From: Eubacterium sp. UBA5416
GTDB lineage: Bacteria; Bacillota; Clostridia; Lachnospirales; Lachnospiraceae
Assembly (NCBI GenBank): GCA_002409525.1
Contig: DHNM01000006.1
Coordinates: 1-15,378, forward strand
Direction: 5' to 3'
Length of the DNA stretch: 15,378 nt
Shown piece after piece: positions 1 through 8,671 of the stretch. The notes under the pieces were generated by a model that worked only from the letters and a program-made list of their open reading frames with translations, did no database searches and was not told the DNA's origin. How positions within the stretch are numbered: position 1 is the first letter of the stretch; each line of letters starts with the position of its first letter. The translations under genes were made by a program, and so were the position numbers.

Positions 1-185
1 TGCACTGTCTCCACCAGCACCGATACGCCAAATCTCGAGGCAAAATCGCCTGCATTGTGTCCGCCCATACCGTCAGCAACAACAAACAGGTTCGGAAGAT
101 TACCCACCGGCTGTTCGGAAACATACACAAAGTCCTGGTTCATCTGCCTTTTCTGGCCGATGTCTGTTTCAGCATATACCTTCAT
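1..185 (-). CDS. prpC: PP2C-family Ser/Thr protein phosphatase, N-terminal part (runs off window)
   Basis: This is the first 61 codons of a PP2C-type, Mn2+/Mg2+-dependent protein phosphatase; the gene continues past the left edge. The translation begins MKVYAETDIGQKRQMNQD and contains VVADGMGGHNAGD, which are the first two PP2C signature motifs. They carry the metal-binding aspartates (NQD and ADGMGG). The ATG at 185-183 follows a strong purine-rich site (AGGAGAGGGAGAC) that overlaps the rlmN stop codon, with an 11-bp gap between the two genes. In Firmicutes this position after rlmN is normally prpC/stp, followed by the PASTA kinase prkC, whose phosphorylations it reverses. The symbol therefore rests on both motif and neighbourhood. 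Nothing can be said about the C-terminal half. Confidence 0.9.
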   Translation of the reverse strand, partial: MKVYAETDIGQKRQMNQDFVYVSEQPVGNLPNLFVVADGMGGHNAGDFASRFGVSVLVETV

Positions 186-196
186 GTCTCCCTCTC

Positions 197-1249
197 CTAT
201 TCGGATTTATCTATGTATTTTCGACGCAACTGTCCACAGGCACCATCTATATCGCTGCCCATTTCTCTTCTAATAGTAACATTTATTCGGTATTTTTCAA
301 GTTTATTTTTAAAATTTTCCATTACTTTTTTCCCAGACTTTACATAACTTCGCTCTCTGACCGGGTTCACCGGGATCAGATTCACATGACAGTTCATGCC
401 TCTGACCAGTCTCGCAAGCTGTCTTGCGTCATCTTCTCCGTCATTTTTCCCGCCGACCAGAGCATATTCAAATGTGATTCTGCGGCCGGTTTTATTAAAA
501 TAATACCTGCAGGCATCCAGCTCTTCTTTTATCGTATATTTGTCTGCGACCGGCATCAGCTCCCGGCGTTTCTCATCATTTGGGGCATGCAGAGATAATG
601 CCAGCGTAATCTGAAAGTTCTCATCTGCCAGTTCATAGATCTTCGGAACAATTCCGCAGGTTGAAACCGTGATATTTCTCTGACTTAGGTTCATTCCGTT
701 TTCATCGCTGACCAGCCGGATAAATCGTACAAAATGATCAAAATTCTCCAGCGGTTCGCCAGTACCCATCACCACAACATTCGATACTTTTTCACCCGTG
801 ATCCGGGCGATTTCATAAACCTGCTCCAGCATCTCCCAGGCGCTTAAGTTTCGGATCAGTCCACCTATCGTGGACGCACAAAATCTGCACCCCATCCGGC
901 ATCCGGCCTGGGAGGAAATGCAGACTGAATTCCCGTGGTGATATTTCATCCACACGCTCTCAACCACATTTCCATCCTGCAGACGAAACAAGAACTTTTT
1001 CGTCCCGTCAATCTTCGACTCCTGAATCTCCAGATTTTCCGGAATGGCAAGTGGATAGACCTCCGACAGTTTTCCTCTCAGATCTTTGGAAAGATTCATC
1101 ATCTCATCATAAGAGCGTGACTGTTTCCTGTGGATCCAGTCAAAGAGCTGCCTGGCCGCGAAAGGTTTCGCACCCAGCTGTTCCATCACTTCATACAGCT
1201 CGTCCAGATACATGGATCCTATGTCTAATTCATTGATACTTTCTATCAT
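197..1249 (-). CDS. rlmN: Dual-specificity 23S rRNA (A2503-C2)/tRNA (A37-C2) methyltransferase RlmN
   Basis: This 350-residue radical-SAM enzyme methylates C2 of A2503 in 23S rRNA and, in the family, A37 of some tRNAs. The radical-SAM cluster motif C117-x3-C121-x2-C124 lies in GCRMGCRFCAS, followed by the SAM-binding GTGEPLENF (residues 162-170). Near the C-terminus, C338 in DIDGACGQLR is the expected methyl-carrying cysteine, and E97 (VVESVWM) fits the usual acid/base position. Length matches the family. The ATG overlaps the rsmB stop by 4 bp (ATGA) and has AGGAGA four bases upstream, so the two genes are translationally coupled. An internal Met at residue 13 is less well supported as a start. 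RlmN is preferred over Cfr because the organisation and genomic setting are those of the housekeeping enzyme. Confidence 0.96.
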   Translation of the reverse strand: MIESINELDIGSMYLDELYEVMEQLGAKPFAARQLFDWIHRKQSRSYDEMMNLSKDLRGKLSEVYPLAIPENLEIQESKIDGTKKFLFRLQDGNVVESVWMKYHHGNSVCISSQAGCRMGCRFCASTIGGLIRNLSAWEMLEQVYEIARITGEKVSNVVVMGTGEPLENFDHFVRFIRLVSDENGMNLSQRNITVSTCGIVPKIYELADENFQITLALSLHAPNDEKRRELMPVADKYTIKEELDACRYYFNKTGRRITFEYALVGGKNDGEDDARQLARLVRGMNCHVNLIPVNPVRERSYVKSGKKVMENFKNKLEKYRINVTIRREMGSDIDGACGQLRRKYIDKSE

Positions 1250-2619
1250 ATATTCTCCTGTTTCTTAAACCTTGCAAGGAAGAACCCGTCACAGTCAGAA
1301 ATTCCCGGCAGTAGCTGCAGATATCCTTCTTTCGTTGTCTCCTGACGCAGTTTTTGATCAAGATAAGGGTCCAGCGACTCCAGCTGAAACGGAAAGTGTT
1401 TTATAAACCACTGAACCTGATCGATGTTTTCGGCTCTTTCAATTGTACAGGTACTGTAAATCAAAGTACCACCGTCTTTCGTATAACTGGCTGCATTTTT
1501 CAGAATTTCTCTCTGGAGCTTCTGCAGTGACTCCTGTCTCTCGCGGGACGCATGGTATTTAATATCCGGTTTTTTCCCGATCACGCCATATCCGGAGCAT
1601 GGAACATCGCAGAGAACGATGTCTGCACTGCCGGCATCCCCGGGACTATACACGGTGGCGTCCCGAACTTGTGTCCGAATATTCTTAAGTCCCAGCCTGT
1701 CAATGTTTTCCCGGATTAGGCTCACTTTATAGTCCGATACATCTCTTGCTTCCACGATGCCTGTATCTTCCATAAGATCCGCTGCGTGAAGGCTCTTTCC
1801 GCCGGGAGCGGCACATAAATCAAGTACGAAGTCACCGGAAGCCGGATTCGCAGCCTGTGCCACAAGCATGGAACTTGTATCCTGCACCTGTATCTCTCCG
1901 TCCGTAAAGGCCTTAAGTCCGCCGAGATGATCATACTCTTCCAGGACATATCCATCTGTGGCATAAGGGGCTTTGGTCACCGTAACACCTTGATTTTGCA
2001 GTTTTCGTATTGTCTGCTCTGTATTATGACCGGTCCGACAGATCCGGACAGTCAGAGGACGGTGTTTTAAGAACGAAACCAGCATTTTCTCACAGGTTTC
2101 GTCCCCATACTCCCGGCACCACTGTTCCACAAGCATTTCCGGCATGGAATAGCAGACAGACATATATTTTACAGGATTGGATTTACGATCAGGCCAGGTA
2201 ATCTCATCCATCCGGCGGCCTGCGTTTCTGAGAACCCCATTGACAAAGCTTTTTAAATTATGAAATCCTTTTCTCTGGGCTAGTTTTACAGCCTCATTGA
2301 CGGTCGCCCGGTCGGGAACACTGTCCATATATTTCATCTGGTATACTGACATTCTCAATATCTCGCGTATCACCGGCTTCATCTTCTTTACTTTGACGCT
2401 CGATACCCGGTTAATGATATAGTCCAGCTGAATGCGGTACTCGATTGTACCCTCACTGATACGGGTGATAAACGAGCGGTCATTTTTCGGAAGGAACTGG
2501 TATTTGTCCAGTACATTTCCAATCACGGTCTGACTCTGCCGACCATCTTTTTCAACCTCCAGCAGAATATCCAGTATCAATTCTCTTGTGTTTACTTCCA
2601 TCGCTTTGTTTTGTCCCAT
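1246..2619 (-). CDS. rsmB: 16S rRNA (cytosine-967-C5)-methyltransferase RsmB
   Basis: This 457-residue enzyme methylates C967 of 16S rRNA (E. coli numbering) using SAM. Residues about 8-135 form a NusB-like RNA-binding domain (TRELILDILLEVEKDG, VNGVLRN). Residues about 160-455 form the Fmu/NOL1 methyltransferase domain. Motif I is DLCAAPGGKS (267-276). The two conserved cysteines are in DVPCSGYG (C341) and YSTCTI (C391, expected nucleophile). The length is normal. Two in-frame ATGs compete, residue 1 and residue 7. Neither has a strong Shine-Dalgarno site, so the start is uncertain by 18 bases. It follows the YugP gene by 19 bp and overlaps rlmN by 4 bp, within one operon. Confidence 0.95.
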   Translation of the reverse strand: MGQNKAMEVNTRELILDILLEVEKDGRQSQTVIGNVLDKYQFLPKNDRSFITRISEGTIEYRIQLDYIINRVSSVKVKKMKPVIREILRMSVYQMKYMDSVPDRATVNEAVKLAQRKGFHNLKSFVNGVLRNAGRRMDEITWPDRKSNPVKYMSVCYSMPEMLVEQWCREYGDETCEKMLVSFLKHRPLTVRICRTGHNTEQTIRKLQNQGVTVTKAPYATDGYVLEEYDHLGGLKAFTDGEIQVQDTSSMLVAQAANPASGDFVLDLCAAPGGKSLHAADLMEDTGIVEARDVSDYKVSLIRENIDRLGLKNIRTQVRDATVYSPGDAGSADIVLCDVPCSGYGVIGKKPDIKYHASRERQESLQKLQREILKNAASYTKDGGTLIYSTCTIERAENIDQVQWFIKHFPFQLESLDPYLDQKLRQETTKEGYLQLLPGISDCDGFFLARFKKQENI

Positions 2620-2638
2620 CTAATGTTCTATTTCTTCA

Positions 2639-3343
2639 TCAGTCATTCCTGTCTCGTACAGAACCTGAAAGAATCAGCAGACGCAGAAGCTGCAGCAGTG
2701 AACCGATGACAGCAGCCACATAAGTCATGGCAGCCGCTCTCAGTACTCTCCTCGTGCCCTTGATTTCAGCATCGCCTAAGATTCCTGTGCTTTTCAGCAT
2801 TTTCAGCGCTCTTCCGGAAGCATTAAATTCTACAGGGAGAGTGACAAGCTGAAAAATCAGGGCACCGCAGAACAATACGATTCCGGCTGTCACAAGTGGT
2901 TTCCATGAAAAGATTAAGCCCACAAGGAACAGCGGCCATGACAGCTGTGAACTGAAGTTTGCCACCGGGACAATTGCGCCTCTCACTTTGAGAGGTACAT
3001 AGTCTCTTGCGTCCTGCACTGCATGACCGCACTCATGAGCAGCCACTCCGATCGCCGCGATTGAGTTACTCCCATAAACAGATTGCGAAAGCCGCAGCAC
3101 CTTATGAGCCGGGTCGTAATGATCCGTCAGTTTCCCCGACACATGCTCAATTCTAACATCATGGATTCCGGCAGACTGCAGAAACCGCTGTGCTGCCTCG
3201 GCTCCGGTGATTCCACTCGCAGCTCTCACCTGGCTGTATTTTGAAAACGTCGCATTCATTCTTGCGGAAAAGAATGCGGATATGGCAAATGCCAGTATAA
3301 TAAGTACATAAGTTGGATCCAGTCCCCAAAAAAGCATATACAT
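2639..3343 (-). CDS. YugP-type zinc-dependent membrane metallopeptidase
   Basis: This protein of about 234 residues belongs to the YugP/DUF-type neutral zinc metallopeptidase family, whose physiological substrate is not established. It has an N-terminal membrane segment (about 11-27), the zinc site AAHECGHAVQ (HECGH at 103-107) and a likely third ligand E172 in LPVEFNASGRALK. Further membrane segments lie at about 135-170 and 205-227. The product is therefore a multi-pass membrane protease. The Shine-Dalgarno AAGGAG is only 3 bases from the ATG at 3343 but 9 bases from the in-frame ATG at 3337 (MLFWGLDPTYV), so the shorter form is the likelier start. It sits 7 bp after fmt, a position it often occupies in Clostridia between fmt and rsmB. 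Confidence 0.88.
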   Translation of the reverse strand: MYMLFWGLDPTYVLIILAFAISAFFSARMNATFSKYSQVRAASGITGAEAAQRFLQSAGIHDVRIEHVSGKLTDHYDPAHKVLRLSQSVYGSNSIAAIGVAAHECGHAVQDARDYVPLKVRGAIVPVANFSSQLSWPLFLVGLIFSWKPLVTAGIVLFCGALIFQLVTLPVEFNASGRALKMLKSTGILGDAEIKGTRRVLRAAAMTYVAAVIGSLLQLLRLLILSGSVRDRND

Positions 3344-3350
3344 ACACTCC

Positions 3351-4310
3351 TTATTTTTCTAATCTTGTACCTGAGGTTACGTCAGAGCCTCGTAAAAAAG
3401 CATCACAGGGCATCCGTTTTTTTCCTTCCAGCTGTACTTCCAAAATCCTCAGCACGCCTTTTCCTGTCCTGACATAGATGCTGTCCGTATCCGTCCTGAT
3501 CACAGTGCCGGGAGCAGCATTTGAATTCTTTCCGGCAGTGACCTCAGACTCGTCACCGGAAAGTGAAGCCTTCCAGATCTTCAGCACCTTCCCAGACAGG
3601 TAAGTGTATGCACTCGGCCACGGATTCATTCCGCGAATCAGGCGTTCAATTGACACGGCGTCTTTCTCCCAGTCAATTTGTCCGTCAGATTTTTTTATCA
3701 TCCTGGCATATTTGTTTGGACTCTCTTTTGGCTGTTTTACCGGCGTAATCTGGCTGTTTTCCAGCTTTGCAAGTGTATCGGCAAGCAGTCTTGCCCCGGC
3801 TTTTGCCAGCTTGTCAAACAGACTGCCTCCGGTTTCGTCAGTGTCAAGCGGTACAATTGCCTTAGAAATAATATCCCCGGTGTCAAGTCCGGAATTCATC
3901 TGCATGATTGTTACCCCGCTCTCCTTTTCCCCGTCGATAACCGCCCATTGGATCGGTGCGGCTCCGCGGTATTTCGGAAGCAGAGATGCATGGACATTAA
4001 GACATCCAAACGTCGGTATGTCAAGAACACTCTGCGGAATAATCTGCCCGAATGCCGCCACTACCACAACATCCGGCCTTAAATGTTTTAACGTTTCAAC
4101 AAATTCCGGATCCCTTACTTTCACAGGCTGGTAAACCGGAAGACCATGCGTCACAGCTACGGATTTTACCGGAGTCGGATGCATCTTTTTTCCTCTTCCT
4201 CTCGGACGGTCCGGCTGGGTTACAACACCGATCACATTATGACCGGCTTCCAGAATGGCCTCCAAAGTTCCCACGGCGAAGTCAGGTGTCCCCATAAATA
4301 CAATTCTCAT
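3351..4310 (-). CDS. fmt: Methionyl-tRNA formyltransferase
   Basis: This 319-residue enzyme transfers the formyl group from 10-formyl-THF to Met-tRNA(fMet), preparing it for initiation. The N-terminal Rossmann domain opens with MRIVFMGTPDFAV. The catalytic trio N105, H107 and D143 is visible in LNVHASLLPKYRG and GLDTGDI. The loop TQPDRPRGRGKK (31-42) matches the usual tRNA and folate loop region. Residues about 205-319 form the C-terminal OB-like domain. The ATG has AAGGTGA seven bases upstream, and the gene starts 13 bp after def. Fmt adds the formyl group that Def, encoded immediately upstream, later removes, so co-expression makes functional sense. Confidence 0.97.
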   Translation of the reverse strand: MRIVFMGTPDFAVGTLEAILEAGHNVIGVVTQPDRPRGRGKKMHPTPVKSVAVTHGLPVYQPVKVRDPEFVETLKHLRPDVVVVAAFGQIIPQSVLDIPTFGCLNVHASLLPKYRGAAPIQWAVIDGEKESGVTIMQMNSGLDTGDIISKAIVPLDTDETGGSLFDKLAKAGARLLADTLAKLENSQITPVKQPKESPNKYARMIKKSDGQIDWEKDAVSIERLIRGMNPWPSAYTYLSGKVLKIWKASLSGDESEVTAGKNSNAAPGTVIRTDTDSIYVRTGKGVLRILEVQLEGKKRMPCDAFLRGSDVTSGTRLEK

Positions 4311-4323
4311 TCACATCACCTTT

Positions 4324-4797
4324 TTAATCCTCTTCAACTACTGTATTGTCTTTTAGTTCCCCCTGGACGTGTGAGGTATACAATATACCATCCAGGTGTT
4401 CACACTCATGGCAGATCGCGCGGGCCAGGAGATCTCTGCCTTCCAGAACAAACGGATTCATATCCGCATCGTAAGCTTTTACTTTTACAAAGTCCGGCCG
4501 TGTAACAATTCCGCATTTGCCCGGTAAACTTAAGCATCCCTCTTCCCCGGTCTGTTCACCCGATGTTTCCAATATTTCCGGGTTGATTAACATATGTGGG
4601 GTTCCGTCTGTATCAATGGTTACGATTCTCTTCAATATTCCAACCTGAGGAGCTGCAAGTCCAACGCCCTTCGCATCATACATCGTCTCAAACATATCAT
4701 CAACCAATTGTTTTATCCTGGGTGTGGTCTCCTTTACGGGACGGCACACTTTCTCAAGCACCGGATCTCCAAAAATTCTTATTTTTCTAATTGCCAT
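4324..4797 (-). CDS. def: Peptide deformylase
   Basis: This 157-residue metalloenzyme removes the N-formyl group from nascent proteins. All three family motifs are intact: GVGLAAPQVG (44-53), EEGCLSLP (85-92, metal ligand C88) and HECEHLDG (130-137, metal ligands H130 and H134, catalytic E131). The short length, without a large insertion near motif 1, is that of the compact type-I-like deformylases rather than the long type-II Gram-positive form. A GGGAG site lies about nine bases before the ATG. The gene lies 21 bp after priA and 13 bp before fmt, the classic priA-def-fmt order. Confidence 0.97.
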   Translation of the reverse strand: MAIRKIRIFGDPVLEKVCRPVKETTPRIKQLVDDMFETMYDAKGVGLAAPQVGILKRIVTIDTDGTPHMLINPEILETSGEQTGEEGCLSLPGKCGIVTRPDFVKVKAYDADMNPFVLEGRDLLARAICHECEHLDGILYTSHVQGELKDNTVVEED

Positions 4798-4818
4798 AAT
4801 CTTTACTCCCGTTCTTTC

Positions 4819-7041
4819 TTAACTGTTTAGGTCATACAGCAGGTAGATGGGGTCAAAGCCTTTATTGATCTCCACGTACCTTTCCAGGTACTCCCGTATT
4901 TTTACGAGTTCCCCCATTGATTCCTGCCTGATGTAAAGTACACTTCTGTACATATCGTTTATTTTAGAGACATTTTCCGCTGCCGGACCGATGATCTGAA
5001 ATCCATGATCACCGCATATCCGGTTCAGATATCTGTGAATATACTCCATTGCCTGATTCAGGGTATCTTCTCTGTCACACGAACCGTGAACCGCCATCAT
5101 ATTAGAAACCGGCGGATATCCCAATACTCTGCGATATGAAATTTCCTCCTGATAAAAGGTCTCATAATCCTGATTCATTGCCGCCTGTATGCTGTAATGC
5201 TCGGGATGGTAAGTCTGTATCACAGCTTCCCCCGGTATTTTCCCCCTGCCTGATCTCCCTTCCGCCTGAACAAGCAGCTGATAAGTTCTCTCTGCCGCCC
5301 GATAGTCGCTGGCATACAAAGACAAATCCGCCGAAAGTACACCCATCAGCGTCACATTTGGAAAATCATGCCCTTTCACGATCATCTGGGTACCGATCAG
5401 AATATCATATTCCTTCGCTGCAAATGCCTTAAGAATATTCTGATATCCCTCTTTTCCTCTCGTTGTATCTAGATCCATCCGTGTGATGCGTGCACCCGGA
5501 AAGCGTTTTGCAACCACTTGTTCAATCTGCTGCGTCCCGGCCCGGAACCCGCCGATATAGGGAGATCCACACTCTGGACAGCGGCTGACCATCGCTGTTT
5601 CGTAGCCGCAATAATGGCACACCAGCTTTCCGTTCTTATGAATGGTAAGTGAAACATCGCAATGTGGACACTTCATCACATGCCCGCAGGAGCGGCAGGA
5701 TACGAACCCCGCATATCCACGTCTGTTCAAAAAGAGCATCGTCTGCTCTCCCGCTTCCAGACGTTTCTGTATTCCCTTTTGAAGTTTACGGCTCAAAAGG
5801 GAACGGTTACCCTGTTTCAATTCTTCCCGCATATCCACCGAATATACTTTCGGCATACATGCCTCCCGGTATCTGCTGTTCAGTTCAAACAGGGCATATT
5901 CCCCATTCTCACATCTGTAGTATGACTCCAGGGAAGGAGTGGCAGAGCCGAGCACCACATGTGCTCCCTCAAGCCTTGCCCGCTCGACAGCAGTCTCTCT
6001 GGCATGATAGCGGGGCGTCGATTCACTTTTATAGGTTGTCTCATGCTCTTCATCTATGATAATAAGCCCCAGATTCGGAAATGGAGTAAAAAGTGCTGAC
6101 CTGGGACCGATTAAAATCTGTACCTGCCCTTTTCTGGCACGCTCCATCTGATCAAACCGCTCAGCACGAGACATTCTCGAGTTTTGAAAAGTCACCTGAT
6201 CCTTAAAACGTCCATAAAACCGTCTGATATTCTGATAAGTCAGCGCAATTTCCGGGATCAGCAGAATTACCTGTCTGCCTGCTTTCAGTATTTCCTCCAT
6301 CAGTTTCATATAAATCAGAGTCTTGCCACTGCCGGTAACACCTTTAATCAGGCAGGTTCTGTCATCATGCTCCCATTCGCTTAGGATCTGATCAAACACC
6401 TGCTGCTGCTCCTTTGACATCTGAACGTCCGGCGCATCCTGCATCTTACCCTCTATGGGATTTCGATACATTGTCCTGCTTGTAACTTTCAGCACTCCCT
6501 GCTCTTCCAGAGTTCTCATGACCTTTGCCGAGGTTTTAAACTCTTTCAGGGCATCTCCGTATCGCATCCTTGGATTTTTCATTAATCCGGCGAGTACTCT
6601 GGCTCTCGCTTTCTGATTCTTTTTTTCATAATAGGACAACTGATCCGATGCCTTGTCCTCATCCATGTTTAAAACCACGAACCGCTCTTCTTTTTCGCTG
6701 TTTTTTTTTCGGATGGGAATCGCGGTTTTCAGGGCCTGAATCATCGTGGACCCATAAGTTTTTTTCATCCATCCGGCCAGGGCAATCATCTTGGAAAAGA
6801 CCGCGTCCTCGTCTGAATTAAGTGATTCCACTTCCTTCATCTTCTCTTCGGGATATCTCGGTGTCTGGCTGATGCCGGTCACATAACCCAGTATCCGGCG
6901 ATTGCCATTCCCGAAGGGAATAAACACCTGACTTCCCAGAGAAACATTCTCTACAAGATTCTCCGGAATCTTATACTGAAAGGTGCGGTCCAGCTTTTCA
7001 TGGGTGATATCCACAATGATATCGGCAAAATAACTGCCCAT
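4819..7041 (-). CDS. priA: Primosomal protein N', replication-restart helicase PriA
   Basis: This 740-residue 3'-5' superfamily-2 helicase recognises stalled forks and reloads the replisome. The N-terminal 3'-DNA-binding domain (about 1-105) begins SYFADIIVDI. Walker A is GVTGSGKT (234-241), Walker B is the unusual DEEH (330-333) typical of PriA, and motif III is GSATPS. Eight zinc-binding cysteines are present at C449, C452, C458, C461, C475, C478, C488 and C491. Helicase motifs V and VI follow in GTQMIVKGHDFPNV and QAEGRSGRG. The ATG has an ideal AGGAGG five bases upstream that overlaps the murE stop. Length is normal and no key residue is missing. Confidence 0.97.
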   Translation of the reverse strand: MGSYFADIIVDITHEKLDRTFQYKIPENLVENVSLGSQVFIPFGNGNRRILGYVTGISQTPRYPEEKMKEVESLNSDEDAVFSKMIALAGWMKKTYGSTMIQALKTAIPIRKKNSEKEERFVVLNMDEDKASDQLSYYEKKNQKARARVLAGLMKNPRMRYGDALKEFKTSAKVMRTLEEQGVLKVTSRTMYRNPIEGKMQDAPDVQMSKEQQQVFDQILSEWEHDDRTCLIKGVTGSGKTLIYMKLMEEILKAGRQVILLIPEIALTYQNIRRFYGRFKDQVTFQNSRMSRAERFDQMERARKGQVQILIGPRSALFTPFPNLGLIIIDEEHETTYKSESTPRYHARETAVERARLEGAHVVLGSATPSLESYYRCENGEYALFELNSRYREACMPKVYSVDMREELKQGNRSLLSRKLQKGIQKRLEAGEQTMLFLNRRGYAGFVSCRSCGHVMKCPHCDVSLTIHKNGKLVCHYCGYETAMVSRCPECGSPYIGGFRAGTQQIEQVVAKRFPGARITRMDLDTTRGKEGYQNILKAFAAKEYDILIGTQMIVKGHDFPNVTLMGVLSADLSLYASDYRAAERTYQLLVQAEGRSGRGKIPGEAVIQTYHPEHYSIQAAMNQDYETFYQEEISYRRVLGYPPVSNMMAVHGSCDREDTLNQAMEYIHRYLNRICGDHGFQIIGPAAENVSKINDMYRSVLYIRQESMGELVKIREYLERYVEINKGFDPIYLLYDLNS

Positions 7042-7049
7042 AATGCCTC

Positions 7050-8516
7050 CTAATTATTCTTATCTTCCAAAAGAATATCAGCGATCAGCTCTCTTTCATC
7101 CATATGGTGCTTTTGGGTTCCGATAATCTGATAATCTTCATGGCCCTTTCCCGCCAGTACAATGATATCACCCGGTTCTCCATGGTGGATTGCATAGGCA
7201 ATTGCCTGTTTTCTATCAGAAATTTCCACGTATTCACCTTTGGTCTTATGGATTCCTGTTTTGATATCCTCTATAATCGCCTGCGGATCTTCCTTTCTCG
7301 GATTATCTGAGGTAATGATCGTAAGATCGGCCATGTTCCCGGAAATCTCGCCCATCTCAAAACGTCTGTCGCGGTCTCTGTTTCCACCGCATCCAAACAG
7401 ACACACAATTCTGTGAGGACTGTATTCCCGAAGCGACGACAGAAGACTTTCAAGACTCATGGCATTGTGTGCATAGTCAATCATCAGCGTAAAATCATCT
7501 GAGACTTTCACCATCTCCATACGACCCTTTACCCTTGCCCTTTTCAGAGCATCCATGATATTCTGATCGGACACGTTGAAATGACGGCAGATTGCAATTG
7601 CAGTCAGGGAGTTGTAGATGCTGAATTTGCCCGGAACACCAATATCAACAGAAAAATGCATCAGTCCGGAAACAGTATATGAGATGCCAAGATATCCCGG
7701 CTTTGCCACAAGGTGTGGGTTTACCGCGCGAAGATCGGCATCCTTATGAAAACCATAGGTCTCTAATCTACAGGTATGTCCCTGAATCATCTTGTCAAAA
7801 TGTTCATCATCGCGGTTCACAATTCCCACTTTACACTGACTTAAAAGTCTACTTTTGCACATCAGATACTCCGCAAAGTCTTTATGTTCACCCGGGCCTA
7901 TATGATCCGGTTCGATATTCGTAAAGATTCCATAGTCGAAGACAAACCCTGCCACACGGTCCAGTTTCAGTGCCTGTGAAGAAACTTCCATCACGACACA
8001 GTTACAGCCGGCATCGACCATCTTTTTAAAGTATTGCTGTACCAGATAAGATTCAGGAGTTGTATTCTCGGAAGGAATCACTTCATCTGCTATAATTGTC
8101 TCGATCGTTCCGATCAGCCCGACCTTGTAACCGGCATTTTCAAGGATGGAACGAACCATATAAGTGGTCGTGGTCTTTCCCTTCGTACCTGTAATTCCAA
8201 TTGTGGTAAGGTGATCAGACGGGTTATTAAACCATGCAGCTGATATAAGTGCCAGGGCATATCTGCTGTTTTTCACTTTGATCACTGTGACATCTAAGGG
8301 GACATCGACGGCTCTTTCCACAACCAGAACAGATGCTCCGTGGACATATGCATCTCTCGCAAACTTGTGTCCATCCACCACTGCTCCCGTCATGCAGACA
8401 AAAAGAGCGTCTTTGACAACCTTCCTTGAATCAAAGACCACCCCTGCCACTTCTCTTTCTAAACTTCCCTGCAGGCATTCATAATCCAGCTCTGCTAATA
8501 AATCTATTAGTTTCAT
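7050..8516 (-). CDS. murE: UDP-MurNAc-L-Ala-D-Glu:meso-diaminopimelate ligase MurE
   Basis: This 488-residue ATP-dependent Mur ligase adds the third stem-peptide residue to the peptidoglycan precursor in the cytoplasm. It shows the substrate-binding N-terminal domain (1-100), the P-loop GTKGKTTT (110-117), the NTTPE motif (151-155), K221 in the position of the carbamylated lysine (CKSRLL), and the C-terminal domain. The specificity loop reads DNPR (404-407), which in characterised MurE enzymes marks meso-diaminopimelate rather than L-lysine. This predicts DAP-type peptidoglycan. It is the first gene of the operon, with CGGGAGA a few bases before the ATG. The DHIGPGEHKDF sequence (204-214) is a slight variant of the usual loop, so a second murE elsewhere in the genome is possible. 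Confidence 0.95.
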   Translation of the reverse strand: MKLIDLLAELDYECLQGSLEREVAGVVFDSRKVVKDALFVCMTGAVVDGHKFARDAYVHGASVLVVERAVDVPLDVTVIKVKNSRYALALISAAWFNNPSDHLTTIGITGTKGKTTTTYMVRSILENAGYKVGLIGTIETIIADEVIPSENTTPESYLVQQYFKKMVDAGCNCVVMEVSSQALKLDRVAGFVFDYGIFTNIEPDHIGPGEHKDFAEYLMCKSRLLSQCKVGIVNRDDEHFDKMIQGHTCRLETYGFHKDADLRAVNPHLVAKPGYLGISYTVSGLMHFSVDIGVPGKFSIYNSLTAIAICRHFNVSDQNIMDALKRARVKGRMEMVKVSDDFTLMIDYAHNAMSLESLLSSLREYSPHRIVCLFGCGGNRDRDRRFEMGEISGNMADLTIITSDNPRKEDPQAIIEDIKTGIHKTKGEYVEISDRKQAIAYAIHHGEPGDIIVLAGKGHEDYQIIGTQKHHMDERELIADILLEDKNN

Positions 8517-8559
8517 ATATTTCTCCCGATATTAATCATAATCATATAAACCTCTTTGT

Positions 8560-8588
8560 ATCTTACCATAAGTATCGGTTTTTTTCAA
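8560..8588 (-). promoter_or_regulatory. Sigma-A promoter for the murE-priA-def-fmt-rsmB-rlmN operon
   Basis: On the minus strand, TTGAAA (8588-8583) is separated by exactly 17 bases from TAAGAT (8565-8560). The -10 is preceded by TG one base upstream (TGG-TAAGAT), an extended -10. The site lies about 45 bases before the murE start codon. No other convincing promoter is seen in the tightly packed genes downstream, so it probably drives the whole operon. Confidence 0.75.
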
Positions 8589-8671
8589 TATTCAGCTGAA
8601 GGAGGTAAGCTATTTTTGGAGTCTTGTTTCCGAACCGTCATTTTATGCATAGGGTAAATAAAAAGGCTATT

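Noticed and set aside
2176..2196. DRKSNP and similar DNA in rsmB resembling the lysin relic and att repeat
   Set aside because: About 16 of 18 bases agree over a short stretch, but it is inside an intact, conserved rsmB gene with no breakpoint, so coincidence is the simplest reading.
3604..4134. Long plus-strand open frame opposite fmt
   Set aside because: It is a frame shadow of fmt, whose catalytic motifs and ribosome site are clear; the plus frame shows no recognisable domain or ribosome site.
5649..6059. Plus-strand open frame opposite priA
   Set aside because: It lies antisense to the zinc-cysteine and helicase region of PriA and has no supported start or domain.
8624..8671. Upstream TTG start for the LysM-GH18 gene
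   Set aside because: It adds 16 residues unlike the family, and the nearby strong Shine-Dalgarno is 17 bases away, too far for this codon; the LysM repeat begins exactly at the ATG at 8672.
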